DNA of 64,000 bases from Diphasiastrum complanatum (taxonomy: Eukaryota; Streptophyta; Lycopodiopsida; Lycopodiales; Lycopodiaceae): the NCBI GenBank assembly GCA_029204225.1, contig CM055096.1, forward strand, positions 73,726,919-73,790,918. Reading direction: 5' to 3'. Positions 37,801 through 44,084 of this stretch are shown in pieces (position 1 is the stretch's first letter; each line of letters begins with the position of its first letter). The position numbers and the translations under genes were made by a program. Below the pieces are notes generated by a model. It made no database searches and was not told the origin of the DNA. It saw only the letters and a program-made list of their open reading frames with translations.

Positions 37801-40305
37801 GCAAGAGATAGTAAGAGAACAAATTGATCCACATTTGGTTCAAGGAAAACTTCATAAATCTGTGGAGTTCCATGAACATAAAAATCAACAAAAGCGGGTT
37901 AGAAACTTATTGTATGAAAATCTCATATTAAGGTCAAAACCTGCTAAGAAATAGGAGAAAAGCAAGCATAACCCTCACTAAGACTGACTAACAGACTTTT
38001 CAATATAGACAGCTACATCCATGTGATACATTATCTCATCCTTACTCCATCATGCAATCGAGAAATCTACTGCACGTCAAACTCTTCTAGCCAAAAACTA
38101 AGAGCTTGGAAAGTTGGAGACCACACAGGGTGAGATGTTAATGACACTTGAAAAGATCTCACTATGCTTCACAAGCAGAATGCTCTCTTTTTGCATTGAA
38201 GAAATGCAGTCACAAGTACAGAAAAGCTGAGCCTGTTTTTCGTTTCATATATATCCAAAGTAGCATCTTTAAAATCAAAGTATTATATAAAAAGATGGGG
38301 AATAGACTACGATAACCTTACAGCAAAGGCCTTATTCTAGTGATAGAGTCGTGATCCATAAACATTACCATGACAAAAATAGCACCACTGAGGCCGACTT
38401 CTGATTTCAAAATGCCCATTGCTGTTCCTCGATGCTCCTTGAAATTCTGAAGGCTGATAAAAAACGGTTAGAGAGCAATATTCAGTAAATAACCTTATCC
38501 AAAGTCTAAAAAGCTTAATTAATCCACAAAGTCTCAGACCAACTTTATCATGCATAGCACATTGCAAATGCTACAGCATCCCTACTCGATTCATCAGTTC
38601 CCAAGAGTAGGAGCTAGGTCACTAATATACGAGGTGAAGGGCGGACTCATTCATGATGAAGGCTAGCATTAAAGAGAAAAGCCAATCAAATGACGTCCTT
38701 ACATGAGATACATTGATCATATTTTTTAAGGATAACACGTGCTCTTTCAAATTTGTTTTATCATTCCTATTTCATTAACGCCAGGTGCAGGCAACACGAC
38801 AGAGAATACTAACTATATCATTCAACTGATTGGGACAGTCATAGAAGGTGAAAAGAGAGGCACATTGTTGTATGCACATTGCTGATTAATCACAATATTC
38901 GACTATTTTTAGGCACGTAAGACAATGAGAAATACCTAGTCATTATGCAGGCTGTATCAATCCAACCATCCCCTCCATTGCCCAAAGCAAAATATAAGCA
39001 CAGCTACCTTAGCAAAACAAGATAAAATGTTGACACTTGCCAAAGTGAGCTTTCGTGAGAATGCACAGGAACACGTAATCGTCATGCGAATTTGCATGTC
39101 ACAGCAGAAATTTATTTAGAAAAGGAAAGAATCATATCATGGTAACACATGGTTTGTAAAAAGATGTGAAAGATTTGTGTTAGACAGGAAGTATCAATCT
39201 TGGGCAATCCGGTGCAAAGATTAATTCTATAGAATACAAGGCAAGAATTGAGCTTGCACACACACTTCACAAGACATTAGGGATAGAAGGAAACGAAGAA
39301 AACTAACTCAGCATAAAAGAAAAACAAAGATATCAAGCTCAGTAGTGTACTTCAAATTTAAAAAATACTTCACAAGGCATTTGCAAGTGAATTCTAGTCA
39401 GTGCAAGTAACTATTATTGGAAAACCGATTCCTTTGAGCCTCTTCAATTGCTGTGTTGAAGTACAGAAACTTAAGACAGGGTTGGGGAATAAACCAGCCA
39501 AAAAGATGGTGACGTCTTCCCCAGCAGAGTTAACCACACCTGCACAGTGAAATGATGACTTTCAAATAGTTAAATAAAGTTACACAAGCATTAAAATCGT
39601 TACTAACAGATACTATAATTGCATTCAAACCTAGCAATAACCAAAATACACAATGCATTTAGAGAGCGAGTTACTGGACATTCTATTTCGGATATTACCC
39701 AGTTGATGAATTTTTGATCCAATCTCTGTGAAACAATCATGTCCGTAAAGTGTCCAGTCACATCAAGTTCAAGAATGAACTTTAGTACTTACCATGTTGT
39801 ATCCAATAAAATGCATTCCCGCTCCAATAACAACAGTAGCCCAGGGAGGGTAAAGGTTGTACAGCAAGCCAGATATTAAGCTCAAGATTTGTCCCAAATC
39901 CTTTGCAGCTCCAATATCATCTATCTGCTCTTGTGAATAATGCAATTTTTCTTTCATATGCTCGCTGTAAACCCCATATGCATAATTAAGTCCTCCACAA
40001 CTCTGAACATAGATAGGGTGATCTAATCGGTCATCTTGCATCAAGACAAAAGCTGTGACAAAACTTATATTTTGTTGAAGCTGATGTACGCAAATTCAAC
40101 GTTTAAACCTTACATATACTCTAGCACAACAAAACTTTTTCGCTTGCATCTTAGAACATCAAAGATATCTGGAAAGCTTACGGCCTAACAAATAACAAGC
40201 CACTACAATAGTTCTCAACTTTCCCAGCCCTACCATCATAATCATAGCTGCTGCAAGCCCAAGCCATCTGTCAAATTTCACAGACTTGAGAGCACTGAAC
40301 GGCAT
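1363..40305 (-). CDS. Nodulin-like MFS transporter, NFD4-like (split gene)
   Basis: The gene encodes a polytopic membrane protein with a nodulin-like domain and a major-facilitator C-terminal half; family members are membrane proteins of mostly unknown substrate. Fourteen coding exons were placed by GT/AG borders and continuous phase. The first eight total 777 nt, exactly 259 codons. The last six total 728 nt and stay in frame to a TAA stop. Family hallmarks are the N-terminal [13 protein letters not shown], the central [21 protein letters not shown] and the C-terminal [20 protein letters not shown]. The two blocks are separated by about 33 kb of transposons. Block one ends in phase 0 and block two needs one preceding base, so at least one linker exon is unlocated or lost. 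At least 501 residues are accounted for, somewhat below my recollection of the usual 550-600. It is probably functional if the linker exon exists; no premature stop occurs in the placed exons. Confidence 0.82.
2504..2666 (-). CDS. Transporter exon 14, signature [10 protein letters not shown]
   Basis: It encodes [20 protein letters not shown], then [20 protein letters not shown] and [14 protein letters not shown]. The donor is gtgagt (2503-2498) and the acceptor is GACTAAG. A long CT microsatellite lies in the upstream intron only 25 bp from the exon edge. Confidence 0.9.
2692..2755. repeat. CT microsatellite, about 32 units
   Basis: This is an uninterrupted (CT)n tract in the intron upstream of transporter exon 14. 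On the transcribed strand it reads (GA)n. Confidence 0.97.
2970..3073 (-). CDS. Transporter exon 13
   Basis: It encodes [20 protein letters not shown] then [14 protein letters not shown]. The acceptor is TTTTCAG and the donor is gtgagt. The SD-L-R-PRP-Q arrangement is family-typical. Confidence 0.87.
3502..3587 (-). CDS. Transporter exon 12
   Basis: It encodes [20 protein letters not shown] followed by NCFGRLAA and two bases of a Gly codon. The acceptor is TTTTCAG and the donor is gtatgg. The LISI-N-GR motif is family-typical. Confidence 0.87.
3731..3797 (-). CDS. Transporter exon 11, start of second MFS half
   Basis: It encodes [20 protein letters not shown] then AQ. The acceptor is AACAG and the donor is gttgcg. 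G-G-GL-(I/V)-NN-(L/F)-QI is the conserved opening of the C-terminal half. Confidence 0.85.
3946..3988 (-). CDS. Transporter exon 10, tentative
   Basis: This 43-nt exon encodes [13 protein letters not shown] plus partial codons at both ends. The acceptor is CCAAAG behind a T-rich tract, and the donor is gtgaga. Its exit phase (two bases) matches the next exon, giving K at the junction. The W aligns with the family's DFW position before the second transporter half. It is numbered 10 to leave room for the missing linker exon. Confidence 0.5.
4590..5300 (+). pseudogene. LINE (non-LTR) endonuclease remnant
   Basis: Broken frames read like the apurinic endonuclease domain of plant LINE elements. 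'[18 protein letters not shown]' near 4680-4730 fits the region around the G-G-(V/I)-A strand. '[13 protein letters not shown]' near 4940 carries the GDFN motif. '[22 protein letters not shown]' near 5050-5110 is split here as [12 protein letters not shown] and [10 protein letters not shown], and fits the following segment. Several stops and frameshifts are present. No reverse transcriptase was found downstream, so this is a dead fragment. Confidence 0.6.
5477..5690. repeat. Dispersed repeat, copy A
   Basis: The stretch shares order and wording with 34931-35250, including 'tgtggagcca', 'gagccacggtga' and 'ttctagcct'. This is a diverged family present at both ends of the giant interval. No coding content is seen. 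It could be an LTR or MITE piece. Confidence 0.6.
5691..6107 (-). pseudogene. Old Ty3/gypsy reverse transcriptase remnant, left part
   Basis: On the minus strand, broken frames read as a gypsy reverse transcriptase: [49 protein letters not shown] and ILIATFWFN, with stops between. The frame continues directly across the young element into 12337-12560, so the 6108-12331 element landed in this older one in the same orientation. Confidence 0.78.
6103..6107. repeat. Target-site duplication, left (GCTTG)
   Basis: GCTTG lies immediately left of the LTR start at 6108 and is repeated at 12332-12336 immediately right of the other LTR. Five-base duplications are typical of LTR-retrotransposon integration. 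Confidence 0.93.
6108..6465 (-). repeat. 3' LTR of gypsy copy 1
   Basis: On minus it begins TGTTACGAGCTCGTAACC, itself a palindrome, and ends ATCTATTACA. It is 358 bp, identical to 11974-12331 except for one base. It has a single copy of the U5 end unit that is triplicated in copy 2. A 71-codon frame opposite the element's sense is present but has no recognised product. Confidence 0.95.
6466..6479 (-). other. Polypurine tract of gypsy copy 1
   Basis: On minus it reads TTAAGGGGGAGGGAG up to the LTR edge, the plus-strand primer for reverse transcription. It overlaps the gag-pol stop codon (6479-6477). Confidence 0.9.
6477..11264 (-). CDS. Gag-pol polyprotein with chromodomain (gypsy copy 1)
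   Basis: This is a single 1595-codon frame; gag and pol are fused without a frameshift. Approximate order: gag, with an acidic coiled N-terminus and a capsid-like region to about 330; a CX2CX4HX4C zinc knuckle ([14 protein letters not shown]) near 345-358; an aspartic protease with [10 protein letters not shown] near 434 (DGA in place of the usual D-S/T-G); reverse transcriptase with FLDDILVYS near 783; RNase H from [13 protein letters not shown] near 928; an integrase HHCC finger near 1176-1218; a DDE core with MDFIVG, SDRDSKF and DGQTERVNQ near 1243-1336; and a C-terminal chromodomain near 1545-1590 ([17 protein letters not shown]). Chromodomains of this group are known to steer integration toward marked chromatin. 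The start ATG follows a 697-bp leader. Confidence 0.96.
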   Translation of the reverse strand: MTTPQGPDQPQERGFDELETEALAYRKGKEPMEVEEQEQFAEELDELVTKEQFLQLVTEVDELKLALANFRSSVDDSFAELKNLILSSAKGSLPSTSQLSPSPLPSVSGETLRSHPSVFKDLKPPTFNGEEKDRNADILQTFLSKWKNIHALKQTPDHLQAIEASLSLGPMAYKWWLNLQETGQTPRSWKAFEEAFLREFLPENELDRAWEAWERTVMDKSLIQYISQYREAILKIKNMDDYQKIRGFVRGLKDEYKVEVQRNSPTTLEQALRYAQIYDDSVGRKRARQQPLSEQLSQKDFQFKKKFLKRKKEDKFKGEAPQKRPSLIQPLKPDDFEKAKQERLCFVCMGKGHTVRQCPKGPFTKKNKKDKKQVHLVQTVCFPSDSAASEIKVYHTDHEHCCQLTSAMLARPFSFGPHDLVRMHEKVGNQSVRVMVDDGATHNFINHTLVKKLKLPEVPSQHRYIVSLAKGEDKKIWETMVSKLNLGIQGYQDQINFQIMHLDRTDIVLGRDWLYSLGPSLHRNYQENTLSFQYKGREIQLHGEHDVPNSPMVCSSELCQLIGDEDHQVFLCDFQFIPEVSISSSIQQKISKLETLLSKFKDVFPEDLPHGLPPSREVDHVINLVPGTAPVSKPPYRVSRTEDEEITRQLTDYLGKGQIQTSSSPWASPVLLVKKKEGSMRLCVDYRALNKVTIKNKYPMPRADELFDQLDGAKFFSKIDLRSGYHQVRIKSEDVSKTAFRTRHGHYEFKVMPFGLTNAPATFMTLMNSVLRPYLGKFVVVFLDDILVYSKTRKEHLKHLRKVFRLLRKHRLYAKQSKCEFFVEEVAYLGHIISSDGIKMDPNKVKAILSWLRPQNILELQIFLGLAGYYRRFVKEYAQIAVPMTNLLKGKGKEFIWESAQQESFDALKTALATAPVLKVVDPNQPFVVETDASDFAVGAVLTQGGRPVAFESKKLEPAQTRYSAYEKELFSIVHALKTWRHYLYGANFEVLTDHESLRYLCNQPELRGRKARWAELMQEFDMSIRYRRGKFNTVADALSRMPMINELSFTQIRNELLESLRGKCQHDAFFSIIWNSVQNRQLQTPEPVPRAGASSSKNTAASVEDDDESEYTSSDDVEDSEPVLPKQTPVVEGQLTQGFKWKQYSIQDEYLLYRDRVCVPNSEDYRQQVLYECHDNPSAGHPGIQKTYELLRRQFFWPSMKKDVHQYVTSCQKCQVNKAERLKAGGLLHPLEIPAGKWESISMDFIVGLPKTQKGNDAIWVTVDRLTKMAHFIPTKTTVRAPELARLFVDGLFKLYGLPSGIVSDRDSKFTGNFWKAVFHHLHTKLNMSTTDHPQTDGQTERVNQVLEDMLRAYVSKRQTNWEEYLSILEFAYNSTKHSATGYSPFMLMYGFQPRSPTAVGFKQEKVEAARNFLEDLNQMIEHAKRSIRQSQDRARHYADPHRRDVQFSTGEKVYLRVPVDSKTLKSGVCAKLSPRYCGPFTISRRLGEVTYELELPHSSKVFPVFHVSQLRKALTRSDNLVGDSVLVLPLDPQQPPHEPEEILDSRETQTRQTLYREYLVKWNDQPVENATWERGSVLRKIFPDFVLEDQDGS
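11265..11960 (-). other. Leader of gypsy copy 1
   Basis: This untranslated leader lies between primer site and gag. The ~90 bp next to the start codon match copy 2 closely, as does the ~60 bp after the primer site. The middle (about 11400-11880) is much more diverged from copy 2 than the coding region is. Confidence 0.75.
11961..11972 (-). other. Primer-binding site of gypsy copy 1
   Basis: On minus, TGGTATCAGAGC follows one base after the 5' LTR end. This is the initiator-Met tRNA-type primer site common in plant LTR elements. Confidence 0.93.
11974..12331 (-). repeat. 5' LTR of gypsy copy 1
   Basis: This is 358 bp, TG...CA on minus, with one mismatch to 6108-6465. It is expected to carry the element's promoter. 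Confidence 0.95.
12332..12336. repeat. Target-site duplication, right (GCTTG)
   Basis: It repeats 6103-6107 exactly and abuts the LTR. Confidence 0.93.
12337..12560 (-). pseudogene. Old Ty3/gypsy remnant, right part
   Basis: On minus it reads the segment before the reverse transcriptase, including [19 protein letters not shown] with minor breaks. It runs on into the remnant at 5691-6107 once copy 1 is taken out. Confidence 0.72.
12561..13589. other. LTR-like noncoding stretch
   Basis: No gene was seen. It holds the tandem repeat at 12694-12909 and a segment near 12590-12640 ('agctcgtgaatcctagaagg', then 'tgttacata') that resembles the 3' end and LTR start at 41130-41210. It is most likely LTR and end sequence of one of the decayed gypsy elements. 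Open frames at 12999-13426 on both strands look like chance. Confidence 0.4.
12694..12909. repeat. Tandem repeat, two units of 97 and 119 bp
   Basis: Unit 1 (12694-12790) and unit 2 (12791-12909) both start 'caagttacccttggataag' and end 'ccttggtcggaggt(a/g)tgga'. Unit 2 has an extra internal 'ccttggataaggg' segment. The sub-motif 'cttggataagggt' occurs about five times. Confidence 0.85.
13590..16100 (-). pseudogene. Decayed Ty3/gypsy element, reverse transcriptase to integrase
   Basis: Read from high to low coordinates on minus, broken frames give gypsy pol in order. Reverse transcriptase lies at about 15300-14800 ([15 protein letters not shown], and [16 protein letters not shown] near 14900). 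An RNase H-like region follows at about 14500-14200. The integrase zinc finger is at 14000-13800 ([25 protein letters not shown]), and the start of the integrase core is at 13800-13612 ([20 protein letters not shown]). Many stops and shifts are present. The stretch 15600-16100, with two weak open frames, sits where gag-protease would be but shows no clear motif. Confidence 0.75.
16270..16470 (+). repeat. Copia-type LTR remnant, 3' part
   Basis: It matches the last ~190 bp of the LTR at 36360-36664 ('gagatctctt', 'agccattgatatt', 'gttgtagttgatcatt', 'gggagattgctt', 'gtgattgtgt..cataaca'). It ends at CATAACA, directly followed by TGGTACCATAGC, a decayed Met-tRNA-type primer site at 16471-16482. 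This is therefore a plus-strand 5' LTR plus leader start. Confidence 0.62.
16483..17336. other. Noncoding stretch with CT tract
   Basis: No gene was recognised. It probably starts as leader of the copia element whose LTR ends at 16470. The CT tract at 16783-16841 produces spurious Glu-Arg or Ser-Leu open frames on both strands. Confidence 0.45.
16783..16841. repeat. CT microsatellite, about 29 units
   Basis: Uninterrupted (CT)n tract. Confidence 0.97.
17337..18799 (-). pseudogene. Ty1/copia remnant: gag knuckle to integrase
   Basis: On minus it starts with a zinc-knuckle tail near 18790 ([16 protein letters not shown]). It continues through the protease-to-GAG_pre-integrase zone ([20 protein letters not shown] near 18500), the integrase HHCC segment ([14 protein letters not shown]...[10 protein letters not shown] near 18270), the core ([20 protein letters not shown] near 18090) and the integrase end ([20 protein letters not shown] near 17650, [10 protein letters not shown] near 17450). 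It is open in long pieces (17337-17810, 17913-18344, 18413-18637) but broken between them. No reverse transcriptase follows. The 5' side is cut exactly where the LTR at 18800 begins. Confidence 0.85.
18800..19223 (+). repeat. Truncated gypsy-type LTR
   Basis: It starts TGTTACGGCC at the point where the copia frame at 18799 breaks, and runs to where the next LTR begins at 19224. Its last ~80 bp resemble the U5 part of the 19224 LTR ('ggcttggggactagatcc', 'aggattggttgggtgg'), so it is a related but different family, apparently truncated by that insertion. Confidence 0.5.
19224..19721 (+). repeat. LTR of an older gypsy element, left copy
   Basis: It starts TGTCATGCCCATGACTGG and is followed one base later by TGGTATCAAAGCC, a primer-site match, at 19723. 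It is about 95% identical by eye to 22251-22302 joined to 28637-29155, but lacks the last ~70 bp of U5 seen there. A TATA-like TATAAGTATA lies near 19496. Confidence 0.82.
19722..22250 (+). pseudogene. Internal region of the older gypsy, mostly deleted
   Basis: It runs from the primer site to a purine tract (AAGGGGGGAAGAA, 22238-22250). Its 3' end (21680-22000) reads, with stops and shifts, as gypsy integrase C-terminus: [16 protein letters not shown], then [21 protein letters not shown] and YQLELSK. This is followed by a chromodomain-like tail. The first ~1.9 kb has no recognisable gag, protease or reverse transcriptase. At 2.5 kb instead of the usual 4-5 kb, most of pol is missing. A G+C-rich segment at 20510-20800 with a CT run stands out. 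Confidence 0.7.
20651..20672. repeat. Short CT microsatellite in a GC-rich island
   Basis: (CT)11, flanked by a GC-rich purine/pyrimidine-skewed segment at 20510-20800 that differs from its AT-rich surroundings. Confidence 0.85.
22251..22302 (+). repeat. LTR of the older gypsy, right copy, first 52 bp
   Basis: It matches 19224-19275 and stops at GGTAG, where copy 2 of the chromodomain element is inserted. It continues at 28637. Confidence 0.88.
22298..22302. repeat. Target-site duplication, left (GGTAG)
   Basis: Repeated at 28637-28641; both abut the LTRs of gypsy copy 2. The uninterrupted site is visible in the left LTR near 19270. Confidence 0.93.
22303..22719 (+). repeat. 5' LTR of gypsy copy 2 with triplicated U5 end
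   Basis: TGTTACGAGC...ATCTATTACA. The last ~87 bp are three tandem 29-bp units (core ACTGTGGTGTTAGGATCTAT plus TACA); copy 1 has only one. Confidence 0.94.
22721..22732 (+). other. Primer-binding site of gypsy copy 2
   Basis: TGGTATCAGAGC, one base after the LTR, the same type as copy 1. Confidence 0.93.
22733..23429 (+). other. Leader of gypsy copy 2
   Basis: Untranslated. The first ~65 and last ~90 bp match copy 1; the middle is clearly diverged, unlike the near-identical coding region. Confidence 0.75.
23430..28209 (+). pseudogene. Gag-pol of gypsy copy 2, three frameshifts
   Basis: Compared with the intact frame of copy 1 there is an extra base near 24300 (end of gag, before the zinc knuckle), an extra T near 25456 (start of reverse transcriptase) and a missing C near 26083 (between reverse transcriptase and RNase H). 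Open pieces are 23430-24332, 24223-25494, 25460-26158 and 25972-28209. Motifs are kept in place: zinc knuckle, [26 protein letters not shown], the integrase triad segments and the C-terminal chromodomain. It also lacks three gag residues (LRS) present in copy 1. The last piece could still encode RNase H, integrase and chromodomain (about 745 residues). Confidence 0.95.
28206..28220 (+). other. Polypurine tract of gypsy copy 2
   Basis: TTAAGGGGGAGGGAG abuts the 3' LTR at 28221 and overlaps the stop codon at 28207. Confidence 0.9.
28221..28636 (+). repeat. 3' LTR of gypsy copy 2
   Basis: 416 bp. It differs from 22303-22719 by two substitutions and one missing A, and carries the same triplicated 29-bp end. 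Confidence 0.94.
28637..29155 (+). repeat. LTR of the older gypsy, right copy, remainder
   Basis: It begins with the second GGTAG and continues the LTR broken at 22302. It extends ~70 bp further than the left LTR and ends TTTACA. It is followed by TGATATCAGAGCC at 29157, a primer-site match, so a second internal region begins here instead of flanking DNA. Confidence 0.82.
29590..30420. other. Coding-like segment of unknown origin
   Basis: The minus frame at 29591-29950 (119 codons) and the plus frame at 29893-30099 (68 codons) are open in a zone less AT-rich than its surroundings. A TTTATTTGCAG acceptor-like site lies on minus near 29850. I recognise no product. A captured gene fragment or a missing host exon are both possible; chance is also possible. 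Confidence 0.25.
31777..31879 (+). pseudogene. Reverse transcriptase core fragment
   Basis: 34 codons without a stop read as the RT palm around FLDDIVIYK. Sequence before and after is frameshifted. It is a relic of Ty3/gypsy pol in plus orientation. Confidence 0.8.
34141..34821 (+). pseudogene. Ty1/copia integrase fragment
   Basis: It reads [20 protein letters not shown], then [20 protein letters not shown] (the 'N-G-(V/A)-(A/V)-(E/D)RKN' block), with a stop near 34355 and a shift near 34440. It then stays open as [20 protein letters not shown] and [20 protein letters not shown] to [10 protein letters not shown]. This is the C-terminal half of copia integrase and the start of the linker to reverse transcriptase. 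It is in plus orientation, unlike the copia pieces at 17.3 and 55.6 kb. Confidence 0.85.
34931..35250. repeat. Dispersed repeat, copy B
   Basis: A diverged match to 5477-5690 with an extra ~100 bp in the middle. It shares 'gagccacggtgaatgaat', 'tggagtgc' and 'ttctagcct'. Confidence 0.6.
35251..36359 (+). other. Probable decayed 3' internal part of a copia element
   Basis: No clear domain is present. Frames at 35598-36165 are open but read poorly; '[13 protein letters not shown]...SPLQLR' near 35730-35790 faintly resembles the copia RNase H region. The stretch ends in a purine tract (AAAGTTGGGGAG) abutting the LTR at 36360, which is the main reason for this call. Confidence 0.35.
36360..36664 (+). 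repeat. LTR of a copia-type element (3' LTR)
   Basis: It runs TGTTATGGACTAG...TGTACATAACA, 305 bp, with a purine tract immediately left. Its last ~190 bp match 16270-16470, where the LTR is followed by a primer site. This one would be the 3' end, that one the 5' end of the same or a sister element. Confidence 0.68.
37086..37169 (-). CDS. Transporter exon 8, last exon before the giant intron
   Basis: It encodes [20 protein letters not shown] then MLVMFVMP, a membrane helix. The acceptor is TGCAG and the donor is gtaagt, an exact consensus. It ends in phase 0, while the next placed exon needs one preceding base, so the following exon is missing from this model. Confidence 0.82.
37515..37565 (-). 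CDS. Transporter exon 7 (micro-exon, helix)
   Basis: This 51-nt exon encodes [17 protein letters not shown], a hydrophobic membrane segment. The acceptor is TCAG, the donor is gtattt, and both edges are phase 0. Confidence 0.82.
37698..37859 (-). CDS. Transporter exon 6
   Basis: It encodes 54 residues beginning [20 protein letters not shown], a membrane helix, then [20 protein letters not shown] and FQMTY. The acceptor is CACAG and the donor is gtatgg. Both edges are in phase 0. Confidence 0.85.
38369..38453 (-). CDS. Transporter exon 5, NF..RG motif
   Basis: It encodes [20 protein letters not shown] followed by GLSGAIFVM. The acceptor is TTATCAG and the donor is gtaatg. NF-RG-GILK-GLSGA is the most diagnostic block of NFD4-like proteins. 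Confidence 0.88.
38936..39003 (-). CDS. Transporter exon 4
   Basis: It encodes [20 protein letters not shown], then MT and the first two bases of the next codon. The acceptor is GTAG and the donor is gtattt. It corresponds to the family segment around 'GNN..WxNTA.LV', just before the NF..RG motif. Confidence 0.78.
39495..39539 (-). CDS. Transporter exon 3 (micro-exon)
   Basis: This 45-nt exon encodes [15 protein letters not shown]. It joins GYNM to LCLYFALG in phase 0 on both sides. The acceptor is TGTGCAG and the donor is gtttat, a weak but valid GT. The WL-G-PxxW pattern is what the family shows here. Confidence 0.75.
39793..40002 (-). CDS. Transporter exon 2, core of nodulin-like domain
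   Basis: It encodes 70 residues from [20 protein letters not shown] through the [20 protein letters not shown] helix to GMHFIGYNM. The acceptor is TTCAG before 40002 and the donor is gtaagt after 39793. The SC-G-Y-G and AKDLG motifs are hallmarks of the NFD4/nodulin-like family. Confidence 0.88.
40234..40305 (-). CDS. Transporter exon 1 with start codon
   Basis: It encodes 24 residues beginning [20 protein letters not shown], then MIMM, the start of the first membrane helix. The start is the ATG at 40305-40303. The donor is gtaggg at 40233. The upstream frame is open for a while, so an earlier start is possible, but the family usually begins only a few residues before the K/RW motif. Confidence 0.75.
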
Positions 40306-41000
40306 TCTGAACTTAAACCTAACTTTCTGAGTCAAGTCAGGAAGCGGCCCAATGTGAAAGCGAATTCCCGGAACAGCACTTCAATGGATACAAACTTCAT
40401 TAATGTTCCAAACTTGAATTATCTGTGAAACTCAGAGATCTTTCTCTTTTCTGCAACATTTGCTTTGAACTTGCCTCGGTAGCTGTTGCCAATCTGATTG
40501 TACCATAAAACCACATAACATCAAAGCTGATTAAACACCTTCCTTTGCATATAATGCAAAGCAACTCAAACTAACTGCCAATAGATCAAGTAAAGCTATA
40601 ACACTGTTTTATGATACACTGATCAAAGTCAAAATCATTATTATGTGACCCAAAAGTAAAACTTGTTACATATTTAGTTATCACTTAAGTCCTTCATTGA
40701 ACCACTGGTAAGTAGTCTCATTATCTGTATGGTTGTCTGAATCTTATGTTGGCCCCTCTCTAGGATGGTTCGTTAATTTATCATCAACATTCTGACACAG
40801 TTATCTAGGGAGGTCATGTGGCTGCAAAGAGCTATATCTGCTGCCTAGGAATCTGCTAGTTTGAAGTGTCCATGCACCTACATGCACGTGTGTGTGCCTT
40901 TATGTAAGTTCAAACTCGTATGTGCCCGAATGGGTGTCTCTTTGGCTATGAGCATTAGCCAAATACTCAAGTAGACACTCAATGTAGTTTTGCGGAAGTG
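40306..41000 (-). other. Upstream of the transporter start: leader or promoter side
   Basis: The frame stays open a short way upstream of the ATG and then becomes AT-rich noncoding sequence. A 5' leader exon is likely but its limits cannot be read. No other gene was seen. Confidence 0.35.
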
Positions 41001-41504
41001 GATAATAGTGAAACAATTGCTTTGGCATTGACAAACAAGCTACACAAAAACACACTAGATATTCCAACCTATGGTTGGGAGGATCATTCTACACACCAGC
41101 CTTCTAGAATTTACGAGCTTGGAGAGCAAGTCTCTTCACCCTCGTGTATCCTAGAAGGTCGGCGTGTAGAATGGAGGAGACTCTTAAAGGGGGAGGAAAT
41201 GTTACGTACCCATAAGGGCACGCAACAGGAAACTTTGGCACAAATTTGCATCTTGTATGGTGTTAGAGATAATCCCACGTTTAAATGGCACTTTCATGAA
41301 GAGAATAGCTATGACTGATATTTTGTTGTGTCTATATAGTAGACTGTAGTATAGATGCTAATTTTTGGAATTAGAAAATACAATTGTGCAAGTCCTTTGA
41401 CGTATGTACTACACTACATAGATTCAAGTAGTATTTGTGTAGATGATTCACTGTTTTCTATGGATGACCAGCTTGATCATCCATAGGGATATTGCGTAGA
41501 TCAG
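41001..41504 (+). other. Gypsy 3' end: purine tract and LTR start
   Basis: The frame at 40998-41318 covers the pol tail wording before a purine tract (AAAGGGGGAGGAAA, 41187-41199) followed by TGTTACGTACCC at 41200, an LTR start. The far end of the LTR was not found. A perfect 10-bp inverted repeat (CTATGGATGA, 9-base loop) lies at 41458-41486. Confidence 0.45.
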
Positions 41505-42600
41505 CTAGCCATTCCAATATGATAAGTAAGGCCTTGATATGAGAACTAGCAACCTTGACCAAAAAAGACCTAAAGCAAGATCAATCATAGCATGGACATG
41601 GGACACAATCTTGCTACTGAAAAACGAATGGCTGCTACTAGAATCAACAAGGGCAATAAACTCACATCCAATGATACAAATTTGTAGACAAGTATATTGG
41701 GGACCAGATTTATCTGACCAGGTACCGTAAACAAGCTGGGCTAAACACCTGGCAATCTCATCAAGAACGGAATCAAGGATTTCCTCAACACTGTATAGGA
41801 CAAAATTATTGAGACCAAAAACCTCATGAGCTTTGTAGTGTAGCAAGTAGTCTAGGAAGTGGGCAATCTTAGTTACGGGTATTAAGGCCATGGCAATTGA
41901 AGCACGAGTTCTTGGTTCAAATCTCAAGCATGTCTTGTAGAGAATAATGCTTAAAGATAATGTTAAGTGGGGAAAATGGAGGTTGACCAAAGGCCACATA
42001 AGGGGGTCCTGAGAAGAGGGGCTAGTGTGACAAGAGGGGTGATTGAACAAGAAAATGGAAGATGAGAAGAGGATCAAGGCTGAAAAAGGGTTGTTGGTCG
42101 AGGTACTTATGTTCTAAAGTACTGGCAAGACTCATGGCACGGTCAAGGGAGGCAGCCTATCAAGATTGAACATCAAAAAAAGTGCACCACGCAAACTAGT
42201 AATATAGTGGACAATGACTTCAACAAGGCAATTATCAGAAAAGGTACAAGACAACTCAAGAAACATTTTATTGTACTATAAAAGTGTATATGGTTTCTTG
42301 AGTTGTCGATACCGGCTAAGATAAGATGTCTTCCACATCAAATCCAACATAGCCTTATGGAATGCAACCTTGAGCTCGTGCTATCAATCGTAGCAATGAC
42401 TGATGTGCACATTAGCATGCCAAAGAGAGTCTAGAAAAATGAAGTGTAGCAAGCTTGATTTGTTGATCGATAGTATGTGGGATAATCAAAAATAGGTCTC
42501 CATTTGGAAGAATAGATTTTGTAATTTGTTGCCATTTGAAGAAATTGAAAATAGACAAAGATACCTTATTGGGAAATTCATGAAGAAGATTCCTAGGACA
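41505..42600 (-). pseudogene. Gypsy gag-protease remnant
   Basis: The minus frame at 41505-42077 includes CEFIALVDSSSSHSFFSSKI, which fits the retropepsin active-site region (V/I-D-S/T-G, with G replaced here by S) of gypsy elements. Upstream to 42600 the frames are broken but have gag-like wording. It was not traced into a reverse transcriptase. Confidence 0.5.
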
Positions 42601-43110
42601 AGAAGGACGTTATGGTTAGAAAGAATAACAGTCAACCCTGGATAAATGTTACCTCTATATATGTTAACCCTATCTTTTAGTTAGTTTTTTGTTACTCCTA
42701 GGGATTAGCAAAAGAGTTAATTGTTATTTGTTAATATAATTTACTCCCACCCTAAAGAACCCAACTTGGATAAATGTTATTATACACAAATAGAGGGGGG
42801 GGGGGGGGCACGTTAGGGATTCATAGAACATGCTTTCAAGCACGTTATTTTTGTCTTTTAGGGCATTTGCTAGGCCGGCTCTCGTCACCACCTCTCAGGT
42901 CCGGCACAAAATCATCAATTTTCAGCAGTTGCACAATGCAAGGATCACCATTTTTTTGACTGCAAATGGTTATCCTTCTATACGTGTTAACCCTCTTCAT
43001 TAGTTAGTTTTTTGCTACTCCCAAGGCCTAACATTTAGTCAAGGAAGACTGTATCAGGGAAGCTAAGATAGTCAATATAGTCAGTGTTAAGTAACTGCTA
43101 GCTATACGAA
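42601..43110. repeat. Interrupted direct duplication with poly-G
   Basis: 'ggataaatgtta' plus 'gttaaccct..cttt/attagttagttttttg(t/c)tactcc' at 42638-42703 recurs at 42771 and 42985-43025, split in the second copy by about 180 bp containing a G14 run (42795-42808). No gene was seen. Confidence 0.55.
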
Positions 43111-43129
43111 CCGTTACCAGAAGTTGAAA

Positions 43130-43350
43130 AACAGCTTGAGCTTTTAGTTTCCAACTTGAATATTCACGAGAAGTTGCTGATGAAGAGTCAGCAACTGTGA
43201 AGTCAATATTGTCGTGAAATGGAGCTGCCAGAGTTAACCAGCAGAACAGCTTCAGTCTTCATCCTTCAACTTGGATGCTCATCAGAAGTTGCTAATCTAG
43301 AATCGTAAATATGAAGTCAATCAATACTGTTAAAGTGAAATTCAAGAAGT
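43130..43350. repeat. Direct duplication, about 115-bp units
   Basis: 43133-43235 and 43247-43355 share 'acagctt(g/c)ag', 'caacttg(a/g)at', 'cagaagttgct' and 'tgaagtcaat'. It is noncoding. It precedes the larger array at 43440. Confidence 0.6.
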
Positions 43351-43439
43351 GGCAAAAGACAAATATACACCTTAACAACCCGCCAGCAGACCCAGCAAAT
43401 CCATACTTAACTCTTGTTATGGATTGTATGAAGCTTTTG

Positions 43440-44011
43440 TCATTCAAGTACTAAAATAAGCAGTCTGGATAGACAATGGCCTTCGATGATGTGAATCTAG
43501 CTTCCTAGTAATAATTCCCGTTTTGTTAACAGCTCTTCCTCTTTCTTTCTTTCTTTCTTTCTTTTTCTCTCCTTCAGACATCAGCTAGACTAGGTAATAA
43601 CAGGTTGTCAAGGATTCTATGACAGCTTTTGTCGTTGAAATACTAGGATGAGCTAACACCTCCAATGATATGGATCTAGTTCCCTGTCAATGATTCCTAT
43701 ATGCTTTTCACTTTTTCTAATATTAGCTAGTAACACTTTTTGAAAATTCTATGAAAGTTTTTGTCGTTTTCAAATGAGCAGTTTAAATAGACAGCGACCT
43801 TCAATACTGTGCTTCTGGATTTCTGGTGATGATTGCCATTTTATTACCAGCTTTCCCTCTCTCTCTTTTTCTGATATTACCTAATAGCACGTTGTCGACC
43901 ATTCTACAATAGCTCCTATTTTTGCAGACTAGATTGCGCAGTTTAGATTGACAATGGCCTTCAATGATGATATGTATCTAGTTTCCTAGTAACGATTCCC
44001 ATTTTATTATT

Positions 44012-44084
<73 letters not shown>

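Noticed and set aside
39661-39730. Alternative transporter exon reading RLDQKFINW at about 39680-39727
   Set aside because: It has an acceptor-like CACAG, but its peptide does not match the family; the 45-nt exon at 39495-39539 gives the expected WL-G-P-FW motif and correct phases.
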